This document shows positions 12,001 through 20,175 of a stretch of DNA of 48,548 bases, piece after piece (position 1 is the stretch's first letter; each line of letters starts with the position of its first letter). This DNA comes from Cymbomonas tetramitiformis (lineage: Eukaryota; Chlorophyta; Pyramimonadophyceae; Pyramimonadales; Pyramimonadaceae). The notes under the pieces were generated by a model. It saw only the letters and a list, made by a program, of their open reading frames with translations. It did no database searches and had not been told where the DNA came from. A program made the translations under genes and the position numbers. The stretch covers positions 1-48,548 of the forward strand of contig LGRX02026012.1 of NCBI GenBank assembly GCA_001247695.2. The letters are read 5' to 3'.

Positions 12001-13435
12001 CCCTACAGCCACGCACACAACCACCACGTTGTCCCCGCGAGACACCTCGAGGGGTACCTCCTACACGTTGTATTGCACCTGCCCGGAGAGATAATGTACC
12101 ACGTGCTAGGCATTTACAACCCGCCAGGGGCAGAGGAATGGAAAACCAGGGACAAAATACTCAAGTACACAACCAACCTACTCCGGAAAACCGCGGAAAA
12201 AGCAAACGAGCATGTAGTCATAGGAGGAGACCTCAATGCGAGCAACACCAGCACAGGCAAAGGGGTGACAAAAACCGACAGGCAATGGACGAAACTCGCG
12301 GAGGAGCTACACCTCCACAATGTAGGCCCGCCAGTCAATACCACACTGAACTGGGCGGAAAACAGAAACATTGACAGATGGCTCGCACCAAGGAACAAGC
12401 AGGCGCAATACGAGAGGGGAGGCACCACACACCTCACCCGGCACCACACGAGTGACCACGAGATGGTAAGCCTAGCAACCCTCCAGTTGGACAGCATAAA
12501 TACCCACGAACCATATGTGGACCGCGACCCCCAACCAGGACATGTAAAGCTGAACACGCCCCTAAACAAAACCGACCGGGAGACACTCCAAAACGTCCTC
12601 CTCAGGACACACGACTATGCCAGAACTGCTGAGCTGAAAAGCATAACGGATACAGCCGCCCAATGCAGGGAAGAGGGCAACAGGCAGGTAGCGCATGCCA
12701 CCATAGACAGAGCGGGAGAAACCGTGCTAAACATACTCACCGAGGCAAACAAATGTGCGCTACAAGACGAAGAGCTGCCAACCACAATAGTTGGGGCCAC
12801 CTCCAACCGAGTGGAGAAAAGCCTGCTAATGAGCAAAAAAGACAGAAAAGAAAGGGACGCTACAATACTCAAGATGAGAATGCACAAGCAAACCAAACGA
12901 CACTTACGAAACCCACACACGGAACACTCAACCCTCCAAAGCCTGAAGGAAGGAGAGATGAAGGGCCCAACGGACAGGAACAATGCAGATGCAAAGGAAT
13001 GGGTGTCGTGGCTTACTGAGGAAGCCAAAAAAGAAAGGTCGGCAGCGCACAAAGTAGTCAAACAGCACTGGAAACGAGCCAAGCAAAGGCACAATGACAA
13101 AACCGTAAGAGAATACTGGAACAACCAGAAACGATACCACAAGAGGATATATAACAAGGCACAAGAAACAGGCTATGCCCCCACTGCGAACATACAGGCC
13201 CTACAGGACAGGGAAGGCAACCTGGCAGTGGGCCAAGGTAACATTGCAAACGCGCTAGCAGACCACATGGCCCACTCAGCACCGTACAGGATGGAGCACC
13301 GTAGTCTACCCGACATGAAACCCCCTCCATGGGAAGACCCGGCCCATAGGGAATGCCTCATAAAGGCACCAAGACCAGACCCCACTGGGTTGGACCTCAC
13401 AATAAGTCGACAGGGCTACAGCAAAGCGTATGGGC
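9023..13435 (+). mobile_element. Dualen/RandI-like LINE, copy LINE1, lacking RT and everything downstream
   Basis: This plus-strand non-LTR retrotransposon has a Ulp1-like protease and an APE-type endonuclease in one frame. It ends at the point where LINE2 begins its RT domain (compare about 26000-26060). It abuts the family A LTR at 9023. The reading frame stays open back through that junction, so the 5' end of LINE1 may have been cut by insertion of the LTR element. Loss of the 3' half is the opposite of the 5' truncation usual for LINEs and points to a later deletion or rearrangement. Confidence 0.75.
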
Positions 13436-13461
13436 TTAAGTATGGGAGCCCTGATTTGTGA
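9106..13461 (+). CDS. LINE1 ORF: N-terminal repeats, Ulp1-like cysteine protease, APE endonuclease (3' truncated)
   Basis: The first ATG is at 9106. The N terminus has a hydrophobic stretch (about 9150-9215) that could be a membrane segment. Two tandem repeat units follow, starting near 9590 and 10075 with TSEF and LYVKT motifs, then a basic region. A Ulp1/C48-like protease is marked by KHW (His codon 10945), IYDSS (Asp 11008) and QYSCGVW (Cys 11167). An exonuclease-endonuclease-phosphatase domain runs from MLTWNVAGQ (about 11749) through LTEVK, GGDLNAS (about 12226) to TSDHEMV (about 12450-12470), the APE-like target-nicking enzyme of LINEs. The last about 10 codons before the TGA at 13459 do not match LINE2 and are junction sequence. 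The coding strand is A-rich and T-poor, like LINE2 and unlike the LTR elements. Confidence 0.8.
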   Translation: MVEDLAVNTSIGRTYLTVIFIYFLVACLPALSVAYGQLPNNPTSHYVDPHAHECAPMPTSEHRQNGHTIFSKNGHTIFSNNFPNYYHEATKINMSLNHYSHHITGNPSNNSMNPTVTLRGTATNGHTEPDRWKRMTKNFVGWLNRVRESDVRNVRTDHQPSTTSEFLKLLYVKTINFAERSKTPRKFGTPTGRHTPRGARQGKDVKGVTTRALGQCNAVTVNSTATQAQWMQPKRVRRGRNKHPDQKLCQTNEDKLHKPPPCKPTGPHHNISTNPTGTLPNNGTTDSTQASRIIGTPKNFGNMLGRTGSCHTQKMRANCRHSTTSEFPKMLYVKTNFFGKHTQTPQNFYTTTKTHTRNGAHPGKSARGVTKSDLRQCNAVTINSRMQAEPHNPRGTRHGVAGPLWDAALAITPILITLLMALTPRGKTRSSAGRVNNTKRNTISRRTRRKKTAVTNAAARRTQPPQGHKLLKMIHRNGKPMFVRTRRPEHSIAAIKEGTPTKGKLLMRRTRRRIWQHNRRWETNMTGGGTQDHAGRYPYNTTTKGLFEKKGRLNMFQMQHAHALYEDDPIPPLVIATMRETLKPDNNGQSHTTKALQLLRNSRGFCIPVCDGKHWRVVLAGPDRGNDKFKLWIYDSSNGRTNATLRNTKRLTAELTNWTGHLTKALNKQVTVELMNVGNQNAQDQYSCGVWVLMATEAWMHYQKTCPEGHWPTHFNEAVSKWGATDRTAITAYRKSIQQSVKERMTTAQGQSRTHVDSQRAKETQRPANDLNTDLETGEQAPQTQERARKTTTKQPGLWGWLHRLAPATTPSDDGQITEEQQAQKTHPNEEWEQARDEPTTQWEKFEDARLEAPEASQDSRENQPPLTEPMKADIGKDRLHMLTWNVAGQSDACLDLAEVISKRDHNQQSLQVIVLTEVKHAHDSVMRRFRDMQYTAIGTKTEVQKTEGTTEQAMKGGVAILLGNPYSHAHNHHVVPARHLEGYLLHVVLHLPGEIMYHVLGIYNPPGAEEWKTRDKILKYTTNLLRKTAEKANEHVVIGGDLNASNTSTGKGVTKTDRQWTKLAEELHLHNVGPPVNTTLNWAENRNIDRWLAPRNKQAQYERGGTTHLTRHHTSDHEMVSLATLQLDSINTHEPYVDRDPQPGHVKLNTPLNKTDRETLQNVLLRTHDYARTAELKSITDTAAQCREEGNRQVAHATIDRAGETVLNILTEANKCALQDEELPTTIVGATSNRVEKSLLMSKKDRKERDATILKMRMHKQTKRHLRNPHTEHSTLQSLKEGEMKGPTDRNNADAKEWVSWLTEEAKKERSAAHKVVKQHWKRAKQRHNDKTVREYWNNQKRYHKRIYNKAQETGYAPTANIQALQDREGNLAVGQGNIANALADHMAHSAPYRMEHRSLPDMKPPPWEDPAHRECLIKAPRPDPTGLDLTISRQGYSKAYGLKYGSPDL
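9590..10265 (+). repeat. two N-terminal tandem repeat units of LINE1
   Basis: Units about 483 bp apart (starting about 9595 and 10078) share ACCACAAGCGAATTCC, CTCTACGTAAAAACAA and GGGGTTAC-like blocks, ending in GTAACGCTGTAACC (about 9752 and 10235). At protein level both read TSEF..LYVKT...QCNAVT.NS. LINE2 carries three related units. Confidence 0.75.
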
Positions 13462-13566
13462 AATCTTAGAATGTTAAGAATGTTTGGTCCACTCCGTCCA
13501 CTCCGTCCACTGTGGATGGAGTGGACAGAGTGGACGGACCGGACGGACGGAGTGGACCGATTCTAA
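13462..13566. other. junction scar between LINE1 and family A copy 2
   Basis: There is no coding signal here. Bases 13486-13558 consist of repeated CCACTCCGTC and its complement GACGGAGTGG, forming an imperfect foldback: GGTCCACTCCGTCCACTCC on the left, and GGAGTGG and GTGGACGGACC on the right. The origin is unknown; it could be filler DNA at a repair junction or the end of an unrecognised element. Confidence 0.6.
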
Positions 13567-14128
13567 TCCCCTGGACGGAGTCAGGCAGCTCCGTACATAT
13601 GACGTCCCTGAACTCCTACTCGAGGTCGCGCAGCTGTTGCCATATCTCAGGGGACACTATCTCATCAATCTCGTCCGGCTCCTCCGCTTCCATGGCGTGG
13701 GGCTTGGGCGGCGGTGACGGTGATTCCTCGGCCACTGGAGCGGCCTGCGCTTGAGATAAACCTTCAGTATGGGGCTTCTCGTCGCGCCAGCGCACACGCT
13801 TGCGTCGCGGCCGACGTTCGCGGAGTAAGCGCCTTCCCTGCTCCAGCGCGGCTGCGGCTTCGGCATGCCAGGTGGGTGGTTTCCCTTGCGCGTGGTCGTC
13901 GATTGCCTGGGCACGTACGTGCTCAGGTAATAGAGCAAATGCTTCCAAAGCTTCCCGCTTGCTCTGGAAGAACCCCAGATGTAGGTTGTTGGATGGCGCA
14001 TTGTCCGCAGGGGGACCAACAGCACCCTCCAGCGCGACCACGTCAAAGTTTTGTGGGCGGGTGGACTCCACTGTTGCGTACACCTTATCCAAGTGGTCCT
14101 CGTCACTGGTGCCTGAGCTGGGCCGCAC
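13567..14128 (-). pseudogene. pol fragment: linker preceding RT (RT absent)
   Basis: The product contains QAIDDHAQGKPPTWHAEAA and EIWQQLRDLE, matching the corresponding linker of copy 1. After QQLRDLE comes a TAG at 13616-13618 where copy 1 has a Lys codon. Beyond it the sequence still reads as the copy 1 homologue (CTELPDSVQ) until about 13567 and then ends. No RT motif is present. Confidence 0.75.
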
Positions 14129-14879
14129 CGGAGCACACTGGAGTACGTTCTACTTCCCGGAGGAGTAGAACGTACTCGGCTTCGGAGTCGGTGTCTGACG
14201 CGGACATCAGCGCAGGCGCGTCCGTCTCACCCAGATCCGCTTGGGAGGAGTCCATGGTGCCCGCGACTTGGGCGTCTTGCTGCTCAGAGCTAGACGTGGC
14301 GCGACGCTCGGACGAAGCGTCCTTGGGCTTGGTGTTGGTCTCGGCGTCGGCATCTTCGTCACAGGCGACCGCCTCGAAGGTGACGTCAGGTGCCAGGTAC
14401 ACCACGAAGGCACACTCATCCTTAGATTGGAGGGCTCGAAGGTCCTTGCGTACCCTTCTGGGGTCCAACAAGACTCTTTGTACCAGCGCCATGGCCTTAT
14501 CCTTGGGTCTTGAGGGGTCTGGTGTTCCCGGCGAGCAGCCTGTAATGACCACTTTCTTGCTTCCAGAACCAAACCGGATGGAGCCCCATCGGGAGTAATC
14601 CAAGGTGACTGGGGAGTGGGAGGCTAGCCAAGGTCCTCCAAGGATGATATCCACGCAAAGATCAATGGGCATCACTCTGAGCTCCAATTGCTTGACGTAC
14701 AACCCCTTGGTGGTCTCTGCTTGCAGTCGAGGGCGGAAGCACGTGTTGACATCGTACGACGCGCCGTCGGCTACTCGCACTCGCATGGGGTTTTCGTGAG
14801 GTCGAGGCGTCAGGGAGGGAATGCTGTGTACAGTCTTGTCCGATATAATGTTGGTGGAGCACCCAGTGTCCACTAGCAC
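14103..14879 (-). pseudogene. pol fragment: retroviral-type aspartic protease, copy 2
   Basis: The product begins VLVDTGCSTNIIS, the DTG active site, has the VRVADG block, and ends the fold with DIILGGPWLA (about 14628-14657). The acidic linker follows. Unlike copy 1, the protease itself is in one uninterrupted frame, so it shows what the copy 1 protease looked like before decay. The upstream join to the spacer needs a one-base shift near 14880-14905. The downstream join to the next segment is broken at the inverted repeat 14141-14177. As a family, retropepsins process Gag-Pol. Confidence 0.85.
14141..14177. repeat. perfect 14-bp inverted repeat at a pol frameshift
   Basis: Arms 14141-14154 and 14164-14177 are exact reverse complements around a 9-base loop. 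The reading frame changes at this spot, and copy 1 has no matching palindrome in its homologous linker. Confidence 0.85.
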
Positions 14880-16242
14880 CTTTACGCGACGACCGTAGGT
14901 TCACGTACGCCCAGAACAACAACAAGGTGGGGGCCTTGGAATTGTTGATCTGTCGAGGTGGCGCTCGCGATGTTGATACAACCGCCAAGAGATCACTCCA
15001 ACCAGGGCTCATGTCCCCAGTGTCGGTGATGCTGTTGAGCTGGCACTCGATGGGGTCGTCCTTGGCATGAGGGTCGCCTAGGTCAAGAGGGTCGTCCATG
15101 TCAGAGTCCCATGGTAACTCGTAGGTGCCCGCATCGGCCAAGAGCCCTTGAGCGGTAGCTGTCTGCACCAGATCCCTGGGTGGGTAATCAGGTGGGTACA
15201 AGGCCACTTGGATGACCTTGTCCTTTGCTGCTTGCGCCGTATTTTTCGTCGCCAAGTCACTTGCGTACTGGAGGAGTCCGTCTTCTACTTCCTCTTGCGC
15301 TTGTTCCTTGGCTAAGATGTGCAGTAGCTCTTCGTCTATAGGAGAGTCCCGCTCCAAATGTGGGAGGCCACTGGCGTAATCCCACTTAAGCTTCTCTCGT
15401 TGGCGAACCTTCTCCAGCCCACTGAGCCACCTCCTCCTTGGAGCTCCTTCAGCTCGAGCTGCATGGGTCGGTGACAGCCATGGCCGGGGGCGGTCACTCC
15501 GTGTGGTTGAGGTTGCCTCGACAGTCGTGTTGTCGTTAGGTGAGGGCGTACGAGGTCGACGCCCAAGTTGGATGTCTTGACGTCGTCGTCGGTAGTCTTG
15601 CAGCCTTTTAAGTTTGCTAAGAAGGGCTGCGGGTAAGGGTGATCGAGCTCGAGCTTCTCGCTTGTTGGCGGTAACCGCGCTGTGCGTTGGTGACCGCGTG
15701 GGTCCTCGGCCGTTGCGTCGATGCCCGGCTCTCCAAAGCGGTGGGCTCGTGCTCCGCGGAGGTGTACGGGGCGGTGCAAGGTCCGTTTCCAGAGCCTTGA
15801 TAGAGGACCTCAAGCCCCGTGTGCCCACCTTGGAGCGTAGAGCGCTCGTCCCTTGCCCTCGGACAGCTCGAAATTGCCAACCTTGCAATGGTTGGCCCGT
15901 TGGCTCCAAGTGCACGCGGTAGCTCTCGGTCACCTTCAGGGTACATCGGTGCCGTTTCTCAACGTGCTGGGAGTCGTCTGAGAGGTCCTCGCTCGTACAC
16001 ACTGGTGACTTGGCTTCCTTGCGTAGACGAGCTTCGACCACCTGACGCTCCGGCGCGGGAGGAGGGCTGGTCATCGCTCGCGAGGGTAGCATGTTGAGCT
16101 CATCGGAGTCTAGGTATCCGGTGCAAGGAGCACTCCGCCTTTGACGTCGACGGGCTCTTCTCCACTTCTCCCGCAACTGTTGCTCCGAGAGGTAGGAGGG
16201 GGGCTCATCGCGGGGATGCGGGGTTCCACAACCCGAGCTCAT
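14662..16242 (-). CDS. N-terminal pol spacer of family A copy 2
   Basis: This is a 526-codon frame with no recognised domain. It is Arg/Pro-rich and contains a WRRARRRQRR block near the start and PTLLLFWAY near 14910-14940, just before the protease. Its ATG (16240-16242) overlaps the gag stop TAA (16242-16244) as TAATG, and this is the reason for choosing this start. The same frame relation exists in copy 1, but there the ATG is lost. Downstream of about 14880 the frame runs antisense to nothing useful because of the shift into the protease frame, so the last about 70 codons are not original. Confidence 0.65.
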   Translation of the reverse strand: MSSGCGTPHPRDEPPSYLSEQQLREKWRRARRRQRRSAPCTGYLDSDELNMLPSRAMTSPPPAPERQVVEARLRKEAKSPVCTSEDLSDDSQHVEKRHRCTLKVTESYRVHLEPTGQPLQGWQFRAVRGQGTSALRSKVGTRGLRSSIKALETDLAPPRTPPRSTSPPLWRAGHRRNGRGPTRSPTHSAVTANKREARARSPLPAALLSKLKRLQDYRRRRQDIQLGRRPRTPSPNDNTTVEATSTTRSDRPRPWLSPTHAARAEGAPRRRWLSGLEKVRQREKLKWDYASGLPHLERDSPIDEELLHILAKEQAQEEVEDGLLQYASDLATKNTAQAAKDKVIQVALYPPDYPPRDLVQTATAQGLLADAGTYELPWDSDMDDPLDLGDPHAKDDPIECQLNSITDTGDMSPGWSDLLAVVSTSRAPPRQINNSKAPTLLLFWAYVNLRSSRKGASGHWVLHQHYIGQDCTQHSLPDASTSRKPHASASSRRRVVRCQHVLPPSTASRDHQGVVRQAIGAQSDAH

Positions 16243-19200
16243 TAGGACTTGGAGGGAACTCCGAGCTCGAGGGAGTCCTCCGCGGCAAAATCCATTAGTT
16301 CCTTTGGCAACACCGCGTTGAGCACGTCGCAGTATTCATCCGTTTCCACTTCGTGCATGATCATGTCCAAGGTCTCAGCCAGAAGTGCTTTGGCCCACTC
16401 CTTCTTACGAAGAGCAGCCTGTGGGCACTCTCGAGCATAGTGCTCTTTGCTTTGGCACAACCTGCAACCAGTGTACTCCGGGGAGCCCAGACGTTGCCCA
16501 GTAGGAGTTGCACCCGCGGGACGATCTTCGGCTAGAGCTAGCAGCTCCTCCGAGACCTCCACTGCTGCCAGTAGCTGCACTGGCGCTCTCCTACTCGTCG
16601 CGCTGCTCAAATGCAACTCCGCCTCAATGGCGTATTCCAGCGCTAGGCGTCGACTGGCTGGAAGGGCGCGGTCGAGGAGGATCAAGGGGGTCCCCTTCCG
16701 CTCTGCAATCTCGAACGCCTCCTTCCGTACCTCCGCGGATAAGCCCGAGAGGAAGACGTCCAGGAGGTCGGATTCCGGAACCGGAGTGGTGAGCTCGTGT
16801 GTCGCCAACATGGTCACCACGCGATGGGCTAGATGCAGTCCATCCCAAAACTCGCGCACTTTGCGCGGTGTCGCCATGCGTCCTTGAGTTTGGCGTACTC
16901 GGCGTAGGAACGAGCCCAAGGTGGCCATTTCACTCTTCAGCGGCACGATCAACTTCGCCAGCGGCACGATGACCTTCTCAAGGTTCAATGACTTGTCCGC
17001 TTCGGCATCCAGGAGAACCCCTCGCAGCTCCGTTCCTTCGGAGCTAGGTGTAGGGAAGCAGTGCTGGGTGATCTCCTTCAACAAAATGTGCTCCGAGAGG
17101 ATCGGCTCGCCGAGCTCGAACGCCCCGTTGGGCACGTTGCAGGGGGTGTTCCTCGCGAGAAGCACCACGGGGAGACGCATGCATCTGTCGAACTCGTCCA
17201 CGAAGCGCAACAGTGGGCCAAAGGGATTTGTGGACCCTTCCAAAGGCGCGGAGTACGCAGTCATGATGTCCTTCGCGGCCTTGAGGGCATACGAGTGCCT
17301 CGTGTACTCCTCTCTTTGCTGCCTGCCGTCGTTGTACGAGGACCTTCTGCTAGAGCCAAAGCTATAGGACGTCTCGTCATCAGGGTCGTCATCTCCTCCC
17401 CCTCCGCTGCCGCCACGACGCGCGTTGGACCCTCCAGGGTCTCGTGAGGGGCGGTCGCCATGTTCGTCAGGGTTAGGCTCGTTAGGCGGCCCATTCCCCC
17501 CCCCTTGGTGCCCACCAGGTCCCCCTTGGTCGTCATCGTCGTCATCGCCTCCGCCGTCGCCTCCGCCACCCCCGCCCACGATCGTGGACAGCGGCTTCGG
17601 GCTCACTGTGGGGAATTGATCGAACGCACCCGGCCAAACTCCTCGTGTGCAATAGATGCACAAGGGCACAAGTTGAGTGGCGACAGACATGTTTGACAGC
17701 GTCATCACGTCACAACTCCAGATGGCTACCGGAGGTTGCGGGCTGCGAGAACATCTTGAGCATGGGATGTTGGTGGTGCTGGACGCGACCTCGTCGTGCA
17801 CGCTCTGGATCACTGCTGTGCCCAAGTAAGGTGGTGGAGGGAGTTGGGAAGCTGGTGCATCCGAGATCGGTGGCCCGCTCCCTGACGCCAAGTCATGTTC
17901 TCGGTACTTTCTCGCCACATCGAAGAACATACGTTCCGCCTCGAGGTTGCCCGCGTGGCCAGCTAACCGCTCCTCCACACGCGCCCGGATGGCAACAGCA
18001 GCGGGCGCGCTTATGGATCGCCAGTCCACCTTGGCCAGGCGGTCATGCACACTCGTGGGGGAAGATGCACGCGTGGAGGCGTCCTCCTCGAACGTCACGC
18101 CTTTGTGGCCCCGTACGTCAACAGTCGTGGCTGACGGGGGCACCATCAGAGCCTCGTGTTCAGCTTCTTGAGCATCACTTGTGACGGTCGCATAGCTCGC
18201 GGGGGTGTTAGGCGGTTGCTCTGGCCGTGAGTGCGCTCGTCCGTCAGCGGCTTCAAGTGCGGCCTGCACCACTATCCTGCTCTCCGCCACTTGTTGCTCC
18301 AGCAGTCGTTGATCTCGAGCTGCTTGGTCAAGTTGTTGGCGTTGCTCTTCCGCGGCGCGCTGCATTTCTCGAAGTTGTTGGTGATGACGTGCAGCTTCCT
18401 CCGCTTGCGATGCTACAGCTTGTTCATGTTGCTGTGAGACAGCGTCCGCGGCATGCTGCATGCGCGCCATCTGCTCCTCAGCAGATTCGAGGGCGGCCTG
18501 TCGCGCTTCTTGGCACACCTTGGTGCGGAGCTCCTGCTGCATCCGAGTTGCTTCCTCCACGGCATTGTGCATGTCCATGCGCAACGCTGTGAGCTGCGCT
18601 TGGTGCGCAGTGGCCGCATCCAACGCGACTCGTTCGGTCTCCTCTTGCAGCTCTCGTAGCTGCCGCTCGTGTCGCGTGGCTTGAGCTTTGCGTCGCCGTT
18701 GGCGTCCACCCTTTTGCCGAGAGCTCCTAGATGAAGAGGTGTGCGAGGCGTCAGAGGAGAGCGCTTCAGTAGAAGATGTTTGACACGATGAAAATGTGGA
18801 CTTCTCCTCACTGGACGTAGAGGTGGAGTCGTACATCAGTTTACCTTCGTCACTGCGACGTCGAGCCTTGGCGAGCTTGCGCTTGGCCAACTTCTGCCGC
18901 TTCCGCTCCTGCTTCGCCACCTCCTTCTTATGGGCTAACTCCGTCAAAGCCTGGACACGTACAGCACGTTCTCGTTGTGTGGGTCGTGGGGCGGATGAAG
19001 CTTTTGATCGAGGTGGTTGTGGGGCGGAGTCAGCGGAATGAACGTCTTCCTCATCGATCGTGGAGTCATCTTCAGACGACAAGACGCCATAGGGGTTGCG
19101 GCTAGGTACAGATTGTACGCCATGCTGTTGAACACTTGCTCCCAAAGTGGTTGTACGCCTTAGAGTCTTTATCACATCCTCGACGCTCACTCCCAACCGC

Positions 19201-19970
19201 ACCAGCCTTGCAGGCCGGTTGGCTGGGATGGTCGTGACGAGTGGTCGTGCAGAGTGGAGGTGATGATAATGGTGGCTTGCTGAGGTAACATGCGACAGAA
19301 GGAGTCCACGAGATGGGATCACGCGTTGCTCTCCACTCTTCGTTCTCAGCTGCACCTCCCATGTGATTGCAACAATGGAGTCTTCTTGGCCACACAGGCG
19401 GCGAAGATGTCTACGCAAGGTCGCCCATTGTCTCGGGGTCACGTCAGGCGTGTCCGTCAGAGCTGACCACTCGTGGAGGACTTCGCGCTTCACATGTTGT
19501 TCACGCTGGACCGCAAAGGTGGTGCACTTGGAAGCGAAGTCCACGGTAGCCTTCCACACTTTCATACACTTCCTCGCGTAGAACTCGGACCGGGCGATGT
19601 TGCACACCGTGATTTCGAGAGTGATCTCTTTTACACGACGTTGTTCTTCTCGCCATGCACTCAAGAGCCGGGACGCCAATCGTGAACTTGCGTGTCCAGC
19701 AAAATCTTGCTTTTTGCGTTGGACCTGATTCTTGCGGTGAGCTCGCTCGTGCCATGCTGTAAGGGAAACACGCATGCGTGCGAGACGGGCACGTAGGCGC
19801 CATGTTGTAAGCGCAGATGAAACACGCCCGCTGAGCACTCGTGCTGTCCAAGTACTCCACCAATTACGCAATGCACATACCGCTAGAATATCCACTGCTA
19901 CAGCTTGGCATGCCAGCCTGACGCTCCACTCGTTCACGCTTGACAAACCGCGCTCGCCACTGCTGCTCAA
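16242..19970 (-). CDS. large Gag-like protein of family A, copy 2 (5' end cut by LINE2)
   Basis: The frame is open without interruption. Domains from the N terminus are W-rich repeats (about 19500-19900, e.g. LTTWRLRAR, SLTAWHERAH) and a conserved globular block (about 19150-19420). A coiled coil rich in Gln/Ala/Glu follows (about 18220-18700), then a Gly/Asp linker including a run of Asp (about 17390-17590). The capsid-like region has VREFWDGLHLAHR (about 16830-16870), and a CCHC knuckle CRLCQSKEHYAREC lies at about 16427-16470. The frame continues beyond 19970 to 20402 on the minus strand, but that part lies in LINE2 and I do not count it. The frame ends in TAA overlapping the pol ATG. Gag of LTR elements packages the RNA; the long W-rich N-terminal extension is unusual. 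Confidence 0.75.
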   Translation of the reverse strand: MSSSGERGLSSVNEWSVRLACQAVAVDILAVCALRNWWSTWTARVLSGRVSSALTTWRLRARLARMRVSLTAWHERAHRKNQVQRKKQDFAGHASSRLASRLLSAWREEQRRVKEITLEITVCNIARSEFYARKCMKVWKATVDFASKCTTFAVQREQHVKREVLHEWSALTDTPDVTPRQWATLRRHLRRLCGQEDSIVAITWEVQLRTKSGEQRVIPSRGLLLSHVTSASHHYHHLHSARPLVTTIPANRPARLVRLGVSVEDVIKTLRRTTTLGASVQQHGVQSVPSRNPYGVLSSEDDSTIDEEDVHSADSAPQPPRSKASSAPRPTQRERAVRVQALTELAHKKEVAKQERKRQKLAKRKLAKARRRSDEGKLMYDSTSTSSEEKSTFSSCQTSSTEALSSDASHTSSSRSSRQKGGRQRRRKAQATRHERQLRELQEETERVALDAATAHQAQLTALRMDMHNAVEEATRMQQELRTKVCQEARQAALESAEEQMARMQHAADAVSQQHEQAVASQAEEAARHHQQLREMQRAAEEQRQQLDQAARDQRLLEQQVAESRIVVQAALEAADGRAHSRPEQPPNTPASYATVTSDAQEAEHEALMVPPSATTVDVRGHKGVTFEEDASTRASSPTSVHDRLAKVDWRSISAPAAVAIRARVEERLAGHAGNLEAERMFFDVARKYREHDLASGSGPPISDAPASQLPPPPYLGTAVIQSVHDEVASSTTNIPCSRCSRSPQPPVAIWSCDVMTLSNMSVATQLVPLCIYCTRGVWPGAFDQFPTVSPKPLSTIVGGGGGGDGGGDDDDDDQGGPGGHQGGGNGPPNEPNPDEHGDRPSRDPGGSNARRGGSGGGGDDDPDDETSYSFGSSRRSSYNDGRQQREEYTRHSYALKAAKDIMTAYSAPLEGSTNPFGPLLRFVDEFDRCMRLPVVLLARNTPCNVPNGAFELGEPILSEHILLKEITQHCFPTPSSEGTELRGVLLDAEADKSLNLEKVIVPLAKLIVPLKSEMATLGSFLRRVRQTQGRMATPRKVREFWDGLHLAHRVVTMLATHELTTPVPESDLLDVFLSGLSAEVRKEAFEIAERKGTPLILLDRALPASRRLALEYAIEAELHLSSATSRRAPVQLLAAVEVSEELLALAEDRPAGATPTGQRLGSPEYTGCRLCQSKEHYARECPQAALRKKEWAKALLAETLDMIMHEVETDEYCDVLNAVLPKELMDFAAEDSLELGVPSKS
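19273..19812. repeat. left copy of the 540-bp duplication flanking LINE2
   Basis: This gag segment is repeated in the same orientation at 34636-35175 (constant offset 15,363). I see only two base differences (19558 and 19576). In this copy the gag sequence continues on both sides. Confidence 0.9.
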
Positions 19971-20175
19971 AATAACTGACACCTGCAAGCTAAAAACCAA
20001 ACACAAATACACTAGCAAGAATAACGAAAACAGCGACCGCCACCACACTGCCAACGAGGCAGAAGCACTGCATAGAAGCACATACGTCAGAATAGCAGCC
20101 GAAACCGAAACCGGGGCCGTAGGACATAACACTAAGCACACGTACAGTATATTAAGCAACCGAAGGTGCAATGAC

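Larger units (their letters stand above)
13567..19970 (-). mobile_element. Ty3-like LTR retrotransposon, family A copy 2 (both visible ends truncated)
   Basis: Gag, spacer, protease and linker are in the same order and orientation as in copy 1. The RT is missing: similarity to copy 1 stops near 13567, where the junction scar begins. At the other end gag is interrupted near 19970 by LINE2. The missing 5' part of gag and the 5' LTR should lie beyond the family B element, right of the window. Two frameshifts and one nonsense codon are visible in pol, while the visible part of gag is open. Confidence 0.8.

Noticed and set aside
19774..20175. The plus-strand frame start at 19774 as the LINE2 start
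   Set aside because: This stretch is antisense to family A gag up to about 19970. The first good ATG in LINE2 sequence is 20176.
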